Position numbers and translations under genes: made by a program. A stretch of DNA of 64,000 bases from Apophysomyces variabilis (taxonomy: Eukaryota > Mucoromycota > Mucoromycetes > Mucorales > Mucoraceae), in assembly GCA_002749535.1 (NCBI GenBank), contig MZZL01000408.1:983465-1047464 (forward strand), in the 5' to 3' direction. This document shows positions 1 through 11,744 of the stretch, one piece after another (position 1 is the stretch's first letter; every line of letters begins with the position of its first letter). Below the pieces are notes generated by a model. It searched no databases. It saw nothing but the letters and a program-made list of their open reading frames with translations, and was not told the origin of the DNA.

Positions 1-48
1 TGTGCGTTTGTATTGCCAGTATTCCTTCATTAGCTCAAAAAATATAAT

Positions 49-327
49 TTAAGAAAAGTATGACATAGCACTTTGCTCTTCTGAGCTTGGATCTTCTGGA
101 GCCTGGATGATATCTTTCTGATCGATGCAAGAAGTAGACACAGTTTCTGAGGGATCTGGCTCTACTTGTAGCCTGTTTGTTCGGGTAAAGAATGATGTAA
201 TCAAGGTCTGTTTCGGAGGTAATGGTTTGGAATTAGTTCTACAGCGTTTGCGAGGAGGCACGGTTAAACAACAACGACGAAAGGAAGGATGAACAGATGC
301 GAAAAAAAAAACCATTGTCACCATCAT
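49..327 (-). CDS. Small putative PCNA-binding (PIP-box) protein
   Basis: This 92-residue ORF starts at an ATG and is closed by a stop, with no recognised family. Residues 25-35 are basic (PPRKRCRTNSK) and resemble a nuclear localisation signal. They are followed at residues 40-47 (bases 187-210) by QTLITSFF, an exact match to the PCNA-interacting consensus Q-x-x-[ILM]-x-x-[FY]-[FY]. The C-terminal half is acidic and Ser/Glu-rich (DPSSEEQS). PIP boxes tether replication and repair proteins to the sliding clamp, so a nuclear replication-linked role is an inference. The first about 20 residues, encoded by a pyrimidine-rich stretch, look less natural and could hide an intron or a different start. 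A chance ORF cannot be excluded. Confidence 0.4.
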   Translation of the reverse strand: MMVTMVFFFASVHPSFRRCCLTVPPRKRCRTNSKPLPPKQTLITSFFTRTNRLQVEPDPSETVSTSCIDQKDIIQAPEDPSSEEQSAMSYFS

Positions 328-1933
328 TGTGACGACATAAAAACAGAAGACCTATCAGTTCTGTTTCGAGAATAAAGACCGAAAGACCTTTTGACAACAG
401 ATAACCTATGACTGTTGTATGTGAACAGAACTTCAGTAGATTCCAAGAAGACCTGTTTCACGACAACAAATGCTGTTGTAGAAATCTGTATCTAAACTAT
501 AAGTAAGCATAATCATGGTTAATTGACCTTTGAGACACAGCTTATGAGGCGGGCAACCCATTAACATCAACGATGCATTACTCTATTATTGCAGACTCCG
601 CAATCATCCCGAGAAGTATCAATCGTCCATTCTAGCTCGGCTAAAGAACACATATTCATGAATCTCATTGATCCTAATCAACTGCCCATGCTTTACAATA
701 TGCATGATGTCACGTAAGTTCTCCTATGCACTGTTTTAAATCACCGGGGATGACTACGGATACATATCTGCATAAAGGCAGACAATATCCACTCTGGAAA
801 AGCAAGTGGCCTTATTCAAAAGAATAAATCTGACATGAATGTGAAGGTATAGGAACCGCCTACAACATTGGCGAATGATTCATCGAGGTGAACACCCGTG
901 AATGAAAATGAAATGATATTATTGTATGCCCTGATGTTCAGTCTGAATTGCTTTGCTGCCTCAGTATCAGAGGTAAGCAATGCGCGCAGAGATTCTGGAG
1001 GAGGGGATCAGGGTGGGAGTCTTATCTTTCCCTGACGACAGCACATATTGAAGACAGGATGCTCCGTGCTGGAGCGAAGCGCTCTCTCCCACAGCCACAT
1101 ATTGGCGCCACAATGTTGGCAATTAGCCTGACGTGAAGATAGAATGTGTCTGTGATGACGATCTCACACCCATCAAGGGTAGTCTCTAGAAAAGGGCTAT
1201 GACAGGCTACCCTATTACTATCAATAGGTGCATCCTAGGCAGAAGCAGTCAAAGAAAACGCCTAAGTCTCTGATTCCTTACGAGGAAGATCATTGCGATC
1301 ATTGACATGACTATCTTCAGCTTCTACAAAACTTAATCGAATACAATATCTTAAGAAGAAGAATCTCACGAAATTTTTGCACTATAATTTCTATGTCGAT
1401 TTATCTACCTTCTGGCAGTACTAGTACTAGTACTAGTACTGAAAAACTGTTCGCCTAGAGCACTTTGCGCAAAATTACTGGGATTACAGGGACATAGACA
1501 GCTTGTAATTCAGGAATGGGTGGTAAGATTGCAGTGGCTACAGCGCGTTGGCATTTTTTTGGATCAATGATAATGTTGTTTTAGATGACGCGTGGACAAT
1601 AGAAAACATAAAGTCTTTTTGGAAAAGAAGTGAGAAGTTTATTGTCTCTCCTGTTTATAAACGGAAAAAAGTAGTTTACCTTGAGACAATCATGAGCAAC
1701 TGCCTCTTTATGTATTAAGATTGAAGGCTGGGCAGCAAGCAAACTGCCTTTTTTTGTGAGTTACGATTTTACTTTGCTATTTTATTATGATATCCTGCTA
1801 TAATATATGGAAAGCGATCTACATGACAGCTTAGATAGTGTGTACGTAAGAAATTATAGTCTACGTAACTCCCCTGATCGGACATAACCAATCAATTTAC
1901 CCCAATCAACGCCATCGGGGGTAACAAAATGGA
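328..1933. other. Intergenic region, no supported gene
   Basis: About 1.6 kb without a convincing coding region. The only ORF of note (948-1136, plus) has no recognisable features. A short tandem repeat of the unit TACTAG (about four copies) lies near 1418-1441. The right end should contain the promoter, and perhaps first exon, of the NOT2 gene. Confidence 0.6.
1418..1441. repeat. Short TACTAG tandem repeat
   Basis: About four consecutive copies of a six-base unit (agtactagtact pattern). It is a simple microsatellite in intergenic DNA. Confidence 0.7.
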
Positions 1934-3590
1934 ATGCACATTCAGCACGTTCCATACGTCTTTTCTCACATGTTCCGCCATAATACCGGGGTTGATTTAA
2001 GCGAATTTCCCGCGTTGGGAGCAGTTTCAACAGTCAGCAGAGGCAATGCTGCATCATCAATGCCACCAATGCAATCAGGCCGTTTAGCCAGCTATGCTAC
2101 AACTACCAGTATGAACTCCAACGGGAACCACTTCCAAGATACGTTTATCGGCAATGGAGCTGCAGCAATGCCGAATTTAGCCCTTCATGATTCTAATTCC
2201 CTGCAAAATTACCATACTACTCCGTCTCTAGCGCAAAATGGTTATACTCAACTAGCTGCTCGTGGATACGTGCCGAAGGCCTTTTCCGTTGACGAATTCC
2301 CTGCGTTACGGAATCCCGCAGAATCGTTTGGACAGAATTTGCCAACGAACAAATCAGAGCCGTGGTTATCTTATGGTCATGTACGAGAAGACGTATCCTC
2401 TTCCAATGGTGCGTGTCTGTATTATTCTTGGTTCGATATATTGTGTAAGAAATTAGGCTATGAAGCACGAGGAAAGAATATATTAGGACAAACAATGAAT
2501 GAGTTCATGTTAGAGCGATAGCTTATTGCATACACTAATTTTCGTGACTCTATTGTTAATGCTTAGAAAAATACGGCTCAAGGATCAATTCGATTGGATC
2601 ATCACAGTGGGTGAGTGGGCATGGGAGAGAAAGTGATATCGTACGATCGACAGCTAAAACCAGCAACGGATAATTTACTTGATATGAATCAATGGAAAAA
2701 AAAATCAAGTTACGAGAACGCAACGATGCAGAGGCACCATTACAACAGCTACGGTTAGACTTAGACAGAAAACCAATGGCAGATTCTGCAACAAATGGCA
2801 GTAAAAATGGAATAGCTACATCTGGTGCAACGATAGCTGCCGGTACAGATGAGGGTTCTGATTCTTATGGTCTCCTGGGACTTTTGGGTGTTATCCGAAT
2901 GACAAATCCTGATCGTAGTATGCTTGCACTCGGCAGCGATCTAACCACGCTTGGCTTGGATTTAAATACGGCAGAGTCAGTGATTTCAACCGATAATGCG
3001 AATCGAATCCATCGGTATTGATTTATAGCTAGGCCTATATACTCCACCTTCATTTCTCCCTGGTCAGACACGCAGACCTTCCCGGGATTGAACGTCGAGC
3101 CAGGTTTTTATCTTCCACCTTGCTATCAGACTGTACAGGCTTCACCAGCTGCACATCAACGAATGCGGACATTTCCCGAGGAGATTCTGTTTTACGCTTT
3201 TTATTGTATGCCTAGGGATATTGCGCAAGAGGCAGCAGCGCAGGAACTGTAAGAACATTATAATTATTCGTCTTCCTTATGGTTGACTCTAGATATAACC
3301 GGAACTGGCGGTATCATAAGGAGCTGGGTTTATGGCTGACGAAGAATGCCGCCGAGGACAATCGACCAACGCCAGTGTTCAGAAGGACATCACAAAACGG
3401 TGTAGAGCAAGGTGTGTACGTATTTTTTGATCCAACGACTTGGCAAAAAGTCAAGCGAGAATGGACATTTTCCTGGGATTCCATTGAAGATCTGTCGACT
3501 TCGTCCTCGCAGTCTTCTCAACAACAAACTACTAACATGACGGGCTCTGTCACGCCCACGGGGATTGCAAGTAGAGGTTTAGCTATATAG
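1934..3590 (+). CDS. NOT2: CCR4-NOT complex subunit 2 (NOT2/Cdc36 family)
   Basis: NOT2 is a core scaffold subunit of the CCR4-NOT deadenylase complex, which shortens mRNA poly(A) tails and represses transcription. The N-terminal part carries two copies of an EFPAL motif (DLSEFPALG near 2000; SVDEFPALR near 2290), typical of NOT2. The C-terminal NOT2/3/5 domain reads YGLLGLLGVIRMTNPD, then LALGSDLTTLGLDLN. An intron at 2976-3032 joins TAE to PIYSTFISPWSDTQ. It continues with FYLPPCYQ and LFYAFYCMPRDIAQEAAAQEL, and an intron at about 3250-3291 leads to YNRNWRYHKELGLWLTK and the final GVYVFFDPTTWQKVKREW. Both junctions restore frame exactly. One or two further introns must lie between about 2400 and 2800 (gtaaga near 2442 and gtgagt near 2610 are candidate donors), but I could not fix them. 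The start at 1934 is the first ATG in frame and could be internal. Confidence 0.85.
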
Positions 3591-5033
3591 ACTACTTGGA
3601 CATGTTTACTTTTATAATCTACTGATTAAAGAAAGTGAAGCAGACTGATATGACATGGTTCGGCTGTTGAGGGATCGATTGACGTCAGACGTTAAGATAC
3701 CTTAAGTACGCTTTCTTTTCTTACAAGCCTAGCTGTGTATTTACCATATAGCTATCTAACTTCGCCATAAATATTATATATATTCCAAGAGATATTTATG
3801 AAACCTCAGTGTTACCCTCAGTGTTATTTAGTGAAATTCCCCCAAGAATAAAAAGAGTAAACGGACAAAGTCAATCTTTTGCCTATGCCCCGAAAAGGGA
3901 TAACATCAGTACAAACTGGCAACATAGAGTATTGCACAGAGCGGTTTTGGATGCAGTATCTGTGATAAACCTTATAAAACTTGGTTTTCTCCTATGGCAA
4001 ACGGGAATTAAAGAATAAACCGCCCTGGAACATGGCGATCAAGAATAAACAACGCCAAAATAAGTGAAAGAGTTGTATATCAACAACCCGTTTGTAGGTT
4101 CGTGCTAGTTCCTTTTTGTTTATTGCAGAGTTGACCTCTTCACATTTGTGTTTAGCACGTTGTGCGTAAATGATACAGCATCCCACTACCCAACATAAAT
4201 TAAGGTTCATAACAAGACAAACTAAACAAGCCATCGGCGTTTAGCCATGCCCATGCAACAGGAGAATTCTTCTTTTCTGAAACAGTTTGCAGCAATCCAC
4301 ATGGTTGGTCTGACACAAAAACGAGCATGCAACGTAGTTAAACGAAAAACACCCCTTCCAATTGCATATTGGCGCACTTACGTAGTACAAACAACGAAGC
4401 TTAAACCATTTCGCTTGATTGTTATTATTGCTGTATTTGGATAAAATAGGCTTTGCACACATTTAAGATTCGGTAGAGCTAAAAGCAAGAAGGGGAAAGG
4501 CAAAGCTAGACAGGAAAGGGAAGAGAAAATTGTAGTCTCTACCATTACAGAAGATGTCCCTTCTCGGTTATTATAATTCAAATGTACATAACGTTTTATT
4601 CGTTATACACCTCAGTTTTTCATAGTCCTTCTCAATTACTTATTAGACAAAGATTATTAAAGATTATCAAAGATTTGTTTCTGTTTGTAAGAACATTAAA
4701 AACTCAATTTCCAGAGCAAGAAGGGAATGTAACCAGCTCTGCTTCGTATCATGATGGCTACAATATCCATATACACTGAACACTATATCCTTTTAATAAG
4801 GGTAGACAAGATACCATACAACGTTCTTATCCATATGGACGAAAACTTCTAGTAGATCTATTTTTCATACGTCAACCACATTAGGGATCCACATGGATGT
4901 TATCGTAGATATTGTACTTCTCTGGTAATGAACAAATCAAACAATATGCGATAGTCATCTGAATTAAGTAAAAGCTTTTTTTGAATCGAATACTTTACAG
5001 AAGGATACATTAACGAACTTGTATGGATATCAG
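3591..5033. other. Intergenic region between convergent genes
   Basis: About 1.4 kb between the 3' ends of the NOT2 gene and the minus-strand coiled-coil gene. The short ORFs here overlap each other on both strands and have no recognisable motif. I see no gene. Confidence 0.6.
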
Positions 5034-7567
5034 TTATGGTATAAAGGAGGTTTGGACGCCTTTGTTCACTCGATCGTATTTTGCCCCGTTTCGTTCATGC
5101 TTCATACCCTCTATCACTTTCTCGAGCTGTTTTTTCTCCAGTATTTCCTCTTCCAACAAACGTCTTTGTTCCGCTTTCAGGTCACTGATAAGAGCTTTAA
5201 AGTCTGTTCTTAGAGACACCGTTGCCGGTGTGTCACTGGGTTGTCCAAAATGATTTACACGTTCGATGGCTAGCTCCTCCTCCAGTTGCTGATTGCTTTG
5301 CATGAGCACTTCAATGCGATGCTCGTGTTTGCTACGTTGTGCCTCCAGATCCATCACGGTGCTTGTTAATCGATCAAACTCCATCAACATCCCTTCCAGT
5401 TTGCTTTCAATGGCTGCTGTTTTGGATATCCAATCTTCTTCTCTTGCTGAAAGAGCTTGTTGTGCATTTCGTGCTTGAGCCAGCTCCGATTCCAATCGAT
5501 TCATCTTGCTATGCTGGTCATCCAAGGCATCCATCTTTTCGCGTATTAACTTCTCCAGATCATTACAAGTAGCTATCCACTGATCACGCTCATTCTGAAA
5601 CTGCTCACACTGCTGCTTATATTTGTCTACCATCGCTTGGCTTTCTCTGAGCTGGATTTCAAATGATTTCCGTTGCTCCTCCATGTGCTGTTCATACTGC
5701 TGTCGTAACAATGCGTTTCGATTGCCATCACGCTGATCCACTGCTTGTAGGTTCAGAGCTGACTCTCGTTTATGCGCCTGTCGCCATTTCTCTTTCTCAA
5801 TGCGCAACGAGAACGCCTCGTTGCGGTACTGCTCTAGTTCGATTTTTAGCGACTTTTCACGCGCCAGTAGGGTCGCAGCTTGAGACTGGGCTTTGCTGTA
5901 TTTTAGTTCAAGGTTGGAACGGCTTGACGACAAGGCGGCTATCTGGCGTGCATTCCGAGAAAGCTGGACCTGTATAAACTCCTTCTGATCTTCACTGAGT
6001 CGAAGGTGCAGCTCCAATTCAGCTATCTTATCCAGCAACGGACGGATGCCTTTCCGGTCTTCCCTAGCGTCTTTTCAATTGATCGATCTATGCAATTTAT
6101 TATACTACTTACTCATCGTCTGCTTCCTCAGAAAAACGCTCCGCTCCAGCCTTGAGCCATTTAAGCTGAGGATTCATAGCCTCGTTGTTATTACTACCAC
6201 TAGTAGTAGAAACCTTGCCCATTAGGCGCTGACACTGAGCTTCGGCCACATTCCGCTCATTCTCCGCTGCACGTAACTGTATACGGAGTTTCCTCTCTGA
6301 CCTTGAAATAGATTGCTGTCTCTCTACCTGATATTCCAGCAACTGCGCGCGGTTCTTATAATTATTGAGCTGTTTCTCGATGTTTAATAACAATGACCGA
6401 GAAATCGATGTATGGGGTGTTTCTGAGCCATGGGATATACAGGTAAGGTCATCGGTCGATTTCCCGTAAGCTGAATCGGGCGATGTATGGTCATCGTTGT
6501 TGCTGTGTAGCTTTGTACGGCGTATCATCATATCCAGTGTACTGGTGATTTGCTCTAATTCAGATCTTAGTTCAGCAATTTCGCGATCTTTTGCCTGTAA
6601 TTCGTCCTCGCGCGTTGGTGAATTGTTGTTGTTGTTGTTGTTTGTCATACGTTCTGCTGATTCCAGTTTCTGAATTCCCAAGCTCAGAATAGCTGCGGTA
6701 TGTTGCAGCAATTTGAATTTCGTGGAATAAGCTTCAGATTGGAGTGAACTGAGTTGGAGTATCAGTTCATCAACTGAGCGAGAAGCCTGATCGCATTTAA
6801 CTTGACCAGATTGTCTTCGATCAAGGCTAGCCAGAATACGAGATATATCTTTGATTTTGGATTTTAAGCCTAATTGTTCCGTTGCTTGGGAAATTCGGCG
6901 CTGTAAATCCGTATGTTGCTATATTTTTCTTTCTTAATATACCAACAATGTAAATATATTTCCTGCTTTTTACTTTTTTAAGGCTATCCACTTCATCAAA
7001 TGAGAGGACTTCAAATTCACGACTCTCCAACACGGCGAGCGATATTAATAGTTGTGTCAACAGTTCGTCAGTCGTCTGTAAGTTAGTTTTCTGGATAGGT
7101 TCCTTCGGTGTCAAATCTGGTTTTAATTTCCATAAGCGAGCCAGCTCGCTAGATAGACGGAAGGAAGGGGTCGATGAATGATGAGGTGTTTCCGTACAGA
7201 GATGCTGCCGCACTTGGGTAGATTTCGAAGCCGAACTCGTTCCTGAAATTTTCAAGCCAAGAAAGAAATTTAGCTCTTTTCTTTTCTTCCTGCATTATTT
7301 AAGTATTTTACCTTTTGATATTTGGGAATCACGAATACGGAAAGGCGAACGAGGAGGCAGTGCTGGCAAAGCGAACGAAGGTCTGCTGCGAGTAGTGTTT
7401 GTGGAAGGACGAGATATAGATGTATCAGGCCGTCGAGCGAACATCAAAACACTAGGCTTGCAGGAGTAAACGCTCTCGGGAGGTTGTTCCAAACTTTTAG
7501 TGTCGCCAGTGTAGGAATGCGAGATCATGGCGCGATGAGCGCTCATGCCACTGTCGTCTGTGATCAT
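5034..7567 (-). CDS. Uds1/USP family (up-regulated during septation) coiled-coil protein
   Basis: Four exons (7567-7312, 7242-6974, 6918-6113, 6063-5034) splice in frame to 786 residues. The N-terminus is Ser/Pro-rich and looks disordered. A conserved block follows, ELARLWKLKPDLTPKEP then DELLTQLLISLAVLESREFE and VLSFDEVDSLKK, and it continues across an intron into QRRISQATEQLGLKSKIKD. This is the pattern of the fungal Uds1 domain. The rest is long heptad-rich coiled coil with an Asn run (seven N) near 6622-6645, ending in VNKGVQTSFIP. Family members are linked to septation and cell-tip growth in filamentous fungi, so a cytoskeletal or polarity scaffold role is inferred. The start at MITDDSG is chosen because upstream in-frame residues are hydrophobic and pyrimidine-derived. 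MSAHRAM, 7 codons later, is an alternative. Confidence 0.8.
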
Positions 7568-8961
7568 AACACAGCAGAAAGTGAAAGAAAAGAAGAAAAC
7601 CTTCGAAGTTCGGCTGCTGCGAGGAAAGAGTGACAATAAAAAAGGGAGAGGTTTCACAAGCTGCCTGAAGGTGCCACGGTGGACTTTTTCTTCTTCTACT
7701 ATGCTTAGCTTATTAAACAAATCCTGTTCTTATGGTAGCTGGACTATCACTTTGACAACAGGTCGCCTACGTGACAACACTGTTTCCCGCATCGACTAAT
7801 TTTTGGCCAAGGGAATCAACGAAGCAGTTATTCAATCTACTGCCATTGTTACGGTTTAACTAGGAAAATGTGATCAAAGTTTAGAAAACTCAAAATATTC
7901 TTTTGTTGTCCGACAACAAATTCCATTCGTGTGTAGAAATGAACAAAGCCAAATGGCAGATCCGTTTCGAGCGAATAAGAAAATAGAAGGCTCTGTCTCG
8001 TCCTATATAAGGTCCTGTTATTCTCAAAAGATGCTCGGACCGCTACGTCTTTAGGGTCAACTTGCTGCTCCTTTTAGTATTATCGATGTCATACACGCAT
8101 CATTTTTAACGAGGTATGGGGACCGCCTGTGCTTATATATCCTTTATAGTTACATTTACTCAGACCTTAAGTCAACGTCCTGTTGCTGGGTGCGATTTCG
8201 TCTTTGACACGTTTTGTATAAGCAGATCGTACGTTAATGTTGTCTGCTTAAAGCCCCACACATAAATAGTAAAACTTGGTAGATGCACAAACGTCGCTCT
8301 GAAGCTAGCGTACAACCTGATTGGATAAACAGCCTGCAAGCTGCATATCCAGAGATGGTTATATAAACACTATGACAACATCATTCGGGCTAAGCTTATG
8401 TAATTGCAATAAAGTTACTTCACTTTGCATCTGCTTCAAAGTAGAGTTTATGCAAAGTTCAGGCGCCTATGCTGAAAGAAAGTTCTCCTGTGCTTACACT
8501 GATATTAGTAATTAGAATTGGGCTTAGAAGCATTCAGCACTGGATATACTCTGATCAAAAGAAAACTTATTGAAGACCCTCTAGAACATTGGACGAAGGC
8601 AGAATTAATTAGATAGCAGCGGATGATGCTAGCGACAATGATATAGTGGCGACACAGATAGCGGATACCTCTTTAAACGCAGAATAAGATATCCGTCATA
8701 TATGGCATGTGTTTAAATCAAGCAGCTTCTCTAGTTCTAATGTAAAGTAGTAGACTGTATACTACTGCGCCTCACTAGTTATAATTGCAGAAAGACAACA
8801 TTTTTCAACAGATGCATAGACATGGAAAGACAAGGCTTACTGAATCCAGCTGCAGCCGTATCATTCGGTCTGACTATGAATTTTAGCCTTTCGTGATTGG
8901 AAGCCAAACGTGCCAAAACAGTTTTTTCCCTTTTTGTGTTCTCGAGTTGCCCCTCTGCGCC
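7568..8961. other. Divergent promoter region
   Basis: About 1.4 kb between the divergent Uds1-family gene and the Yvh1 gene. A TATATAA sequence at 8004-8010 is the clearest core-promoter candidate, but it is about 950 bases from the Yvh1 ATG and its direction is uncertain. I found no supported ORF. Confidence 0.5.
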
Positions 8962-10186
8962 ATGTCCATTCCTGTCCATACACTCAATGACAAATGCCTG
9001 CATGAGATCGTGCCAAGGATATTCCTCGGTAGTAGCTCTGCTGCGTATTCTGAAGATATTTTGAATGAATACAAAATTACGCACATTTTATCACTTGGCG
9101 AGTTTGATCAACCATTTCAACACATTGTGTACAGGGCAAGTGACTATTGAGAGGCCAACAGTCGCTTAACAGACTTCAACTTGCTAGAATATTAACGTTT
9201 TTGATACTCCTGAAGAGAACATTATTCAGTACTTTAAAGAGACTCATGAATTCATCAACGACTCATATCAAGCGGGTGGTTCCATCTTAGTTCATTGTCA
9301 GGCAGGTGTGTCACGCAGCCCTACTGTGCTTGCAGCCTACTTAATGCGCACTGCGGGGGTCAACGCTGAAAGGGCATTGGCGATTATCAAATCAAAAAGA
9401 GCCTTTATCTGCCCCAATTCTGGATTCTTATATCAACTCGATTTGTACGATCTCTTAAAATACGACGTGGACCCGAAGCATCAAGAATACAGGCGGTTTT
9501 TGGTAGCCACCATGGCTGAACAACAACAAGGTAAGCTAAAAAGGAAAAGGAACGATTGACTGTATAAAAATAAAAGAATGAATCAATGACGAAAAAAGTG
9601 ATAGCCAACGGATATATCGGTAATCTGACTTTAACACCTGATCCGCAACAGCAGCCGCACCAGGCAGCATCTGTAAAGATCATGACAAAGTCTTTCCAGT
9701 CATTAAGATGTAAAAAATGCAGGTATATCTGGAAATATTATGCAAATTAGTGCGTAATGGATTTCTCTTTTTAGGCGAATCCTCGTCGAAGCCGAAAACG
9801 TCATTGATCATACTCCGGGCCCCGGACAACAAGCGTTTGCGTACACGAAGCGTTCTACCGATCTTCATGTCACAGAACACGCCACAAATATGCCAAGCGA
9901 GGCTTTGCCACGTGCTACAGTGAATCAAGCTCTGAACCCTTTATTGGCGTCATTGGTGTCTCACAACACCCATTGTTCGTCTTATTTTATCGAACCTATG
10001 GAATGGATTAGTGGTCTCCAAGATGGACAGCTGCAAGGACGAATAGAATGTCCCAAGTGCATGTCAAAATTGGGATCATATAGTTGGTCGGGTGAACAGT
10101 GTTCTTGTGGTCGATGGATCACACCTGCTTTTATGTTGCATCGTAAACAGGTGGACGAAGTCAAAAACGCGTTCAAGAGACATTAG
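8962..10186 (+). CDS. YVH1: Yvh1/DUSP12-type dual-specificity phosphatase with zinc-binding tail
   Basis: Yvh1 is a cytosolic/nuclear phosphatase needed for late 60S ribosome maturation (Mrt4 release in yeast), a role that depends on its zinc-binding C-terminus. Four exons (8962-9135, 9188-9530, 9605-9722, 9775-10186) give 348 residues, close to yeast Yvh1. The catalytic loop HCQAGVSRSPT (HCxxGxxR) is near 9295, preceded by VPRIFLGSSSAA and ITHILSL. The zinc domain starts at SLRCKKCRRILVEAENVIDH and ends with IECPKCMSKLGSYSW, then CSCGRWITPAF. The start is a good context (gcgccATGt). The first intron (9136-9187) uses a GC donor (AGG|gcaagt). No GT alternative that keeps the frame was seen. 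Confidence 0.93.
9136..9187 (+). other. GC-AG intron in the Yvh1 gene
   Basis: Donor gcaagt follows TACAGG and the acceptor is ttgctag. Removing these 52 bases joins IVYR to NINVFDTPEEN in phase 0, which matches the phosphatase family. GC-AG introns are a known minority class with exactly this extended donor consensus. Confidence 0.7.
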
Positions 10187-11012
10187 AAAACACCATACAT
10201 CTTGTTATGCATCGGTTGAAAATGATACATCCAGACGGTCAGACGACTTTTTACTGCCCGAGATAATTCGTCAATTTTGATATTTCTTTAAGAACGTGGC
10301 TGAGCATCGCATAGAATAGTAAGTCGTATCTAGAGTTTTGTTTGTTTCTTTCTTTCTTTTTCTTGCCAAGATTATAGAAGATGCTGAGTGAAAAGAGGAG
10401 ATTGAATATAGCGTTACCAGGAAATAAAAATGTTTAATTTTTTTTGCCATGGTAAAAAAGTGATTCAAGCCAAGGGCAACGGTGTAACCATAAGAGAAGC
10501 CAAATATCCGGAAAGGGGGAGAGTTTGTTATGCGTGCGCGTTAAGTGTGGATAAAAATAGTCGACGTATAAACCGCAAACTCTGAAGATTTCCTAATTGG
10601 ACATCTGCATGCTGTGAAGGATAAAAATACCTGGGGCCAAGAGAATTTTCCTCAAAACGAAGGATATTCATGCGCCACCGTGTTTCTCTCTGTGTCTTCT
10701 CCAAAGGAATTTTTTCTCCTTCCGCTTCTTTTAAGGCTATCCTCTCTGTCTACACCCCTTGTTTTCGCCTCCGTGAGCTTATCTCTGGTTGGTTCAGCTG
10801 TATGATCTGGCTAAGGTTGTTTAAAAAAAGAAAATGAATTTGTATTCTCTAAAGGGGAAGAGCTTTTGAGGCGTTTGTTTCACGAACACAAAATAGCCGC
10901 TTGTCAAAAAAATTGAGTATAAAAGGGATACATTTCTTTACTCACAAAAAAAATAAACCCTTTTTTTTTCTTTATTTCTTCCTATTATTTATATATTACG
11001 AAAATTCCCATT
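10187..11012. other. Intergenic region and zinc-finger gene promoter
   Basis: It holds the 3' end of the Yvh1 gene and the promoter of the next gene. The right third is A/T-rich with a TATA box. The short ORF at 10614-10805 has no recognised motif and is not supported. Confidence 0.6.
10918..10924 (+). promoter_or_regulatory. TATA box of the C2H2 zinc-finger gene
   Basis: TATAAAA lies about 90 bases before the ATG at 11013 and is followed by an A-rich then T-rich leader. Position and sequence fit a canonical RNA polymerase II TATA element. Confidence 0.65.
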
Positions 11013-11744
11013 ATGAGTTACGCAAACCTCTTGCACTTTCTTTACTTCGATTCAGAAGTGCCAGTACAAGATGATGTACAACAACAATATCAACATCAAC
11101 AACAACAAATATCGATGCCCATCCTTTCTGTTCATCCCAGTCCTTCCTTGTATCCAACAACGCATCAAACATATCCTGTCTGGGATCTACCACAACAACA
11201 ACCTTACTGTTCATCTTATTTGGGCCTTCCATTGTATGATAACATGTATTCAAGAATTCCACAAGTCTATGGAAACACCAATGTAATACCAACACCATCA
11301 TCGGGATATTGTAGTTCGCTCTCCTCTTGTTCCCCCGCCAGCCCATTTTGGACAACGCCACCGCCACCACCAGGTTCAGTGTCAGCAATGCCAGGCACGT
11401 TGATTGGTAACCTTGAAGACACGGTCCTGGATGACCTACTTCTTAAAGATCCCGTCACCTTCCCTGGTCAGATCGATATTGATCCCCATCATGCCTTGCT
11501 CTTCGAACCTATGGCTCCTACAAGCAATACCAAAACAATGATACCAAAAAAGAAGGATGCTGAAAAACAGTACAGATGTCCCGTATGCTCTCATCGATCG
11601 AAAAGGCGTCATAATTTGATTGAACACATGCAAACGCATAACCCGAACAGGATTCGAAAGTTCGCATGTCGACATTGCCAACGGTCTTTTGCACGTAAAT
11701 ATGATATGAAACGCCACGAAAAAATCCATACACGCCACCTTTAA
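11013..11744 (+). CDS. C2H2 zinc-finger transcription factor
   Basis: A single exon encodes 243 residues. The N-terminal 150 residues are rich in Gln, Pro, Ser and Tyr, including a poly-Q/His stretch near residue 25 and a poly-Pro run (TTPPPPPGS), typical of an activation or disordered region. Two adjacent C-terminal fingers follow a basic KKK patch: YRCPVCSHRSKRRHNLIEH (C-x2-C-x12-H-x3-H, about 11571-11640) and FACRHCQRSFARKYDMKRH (about 11660-11731). The protein ends six residues after the last finger. It should be a nuclear DNA-binding regulator. Two tandem fingers at the extreme C-terminus recall fungal Msn2/CreA-like layouts, but the target is not deducible. Confidence 0.88.
   Translation: MSYANLLHFLYFDSEVPVQDDVQQQYQHQQQQISMPILSVHPSPSLYPTTHQTYPVWDLPQQQPYCSSYLGLPLYDNMYSRIPQVYGNTNVIPTPSSGYCSSLSSCSPASPFWTTPPPPPGSVSAMPGTLIGNLEDTVLDDLLLKDPVTFPGQIDIDPHHALLFEPMAPTSNTKTMIPKKKDAEKQYRCPVCSHRSKRRHNLIEHMQTHNPNRIRKFACRHCQRSFARKYDMKRHEKIHTRHL

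Noticed and set aside
2976..3032. Apparent premature stop in the NOT2 conserved domain
   Set aside because: A 57-base intron (gtcagt...gctag) restores PIYSTFISPW exactly as expected for the family.
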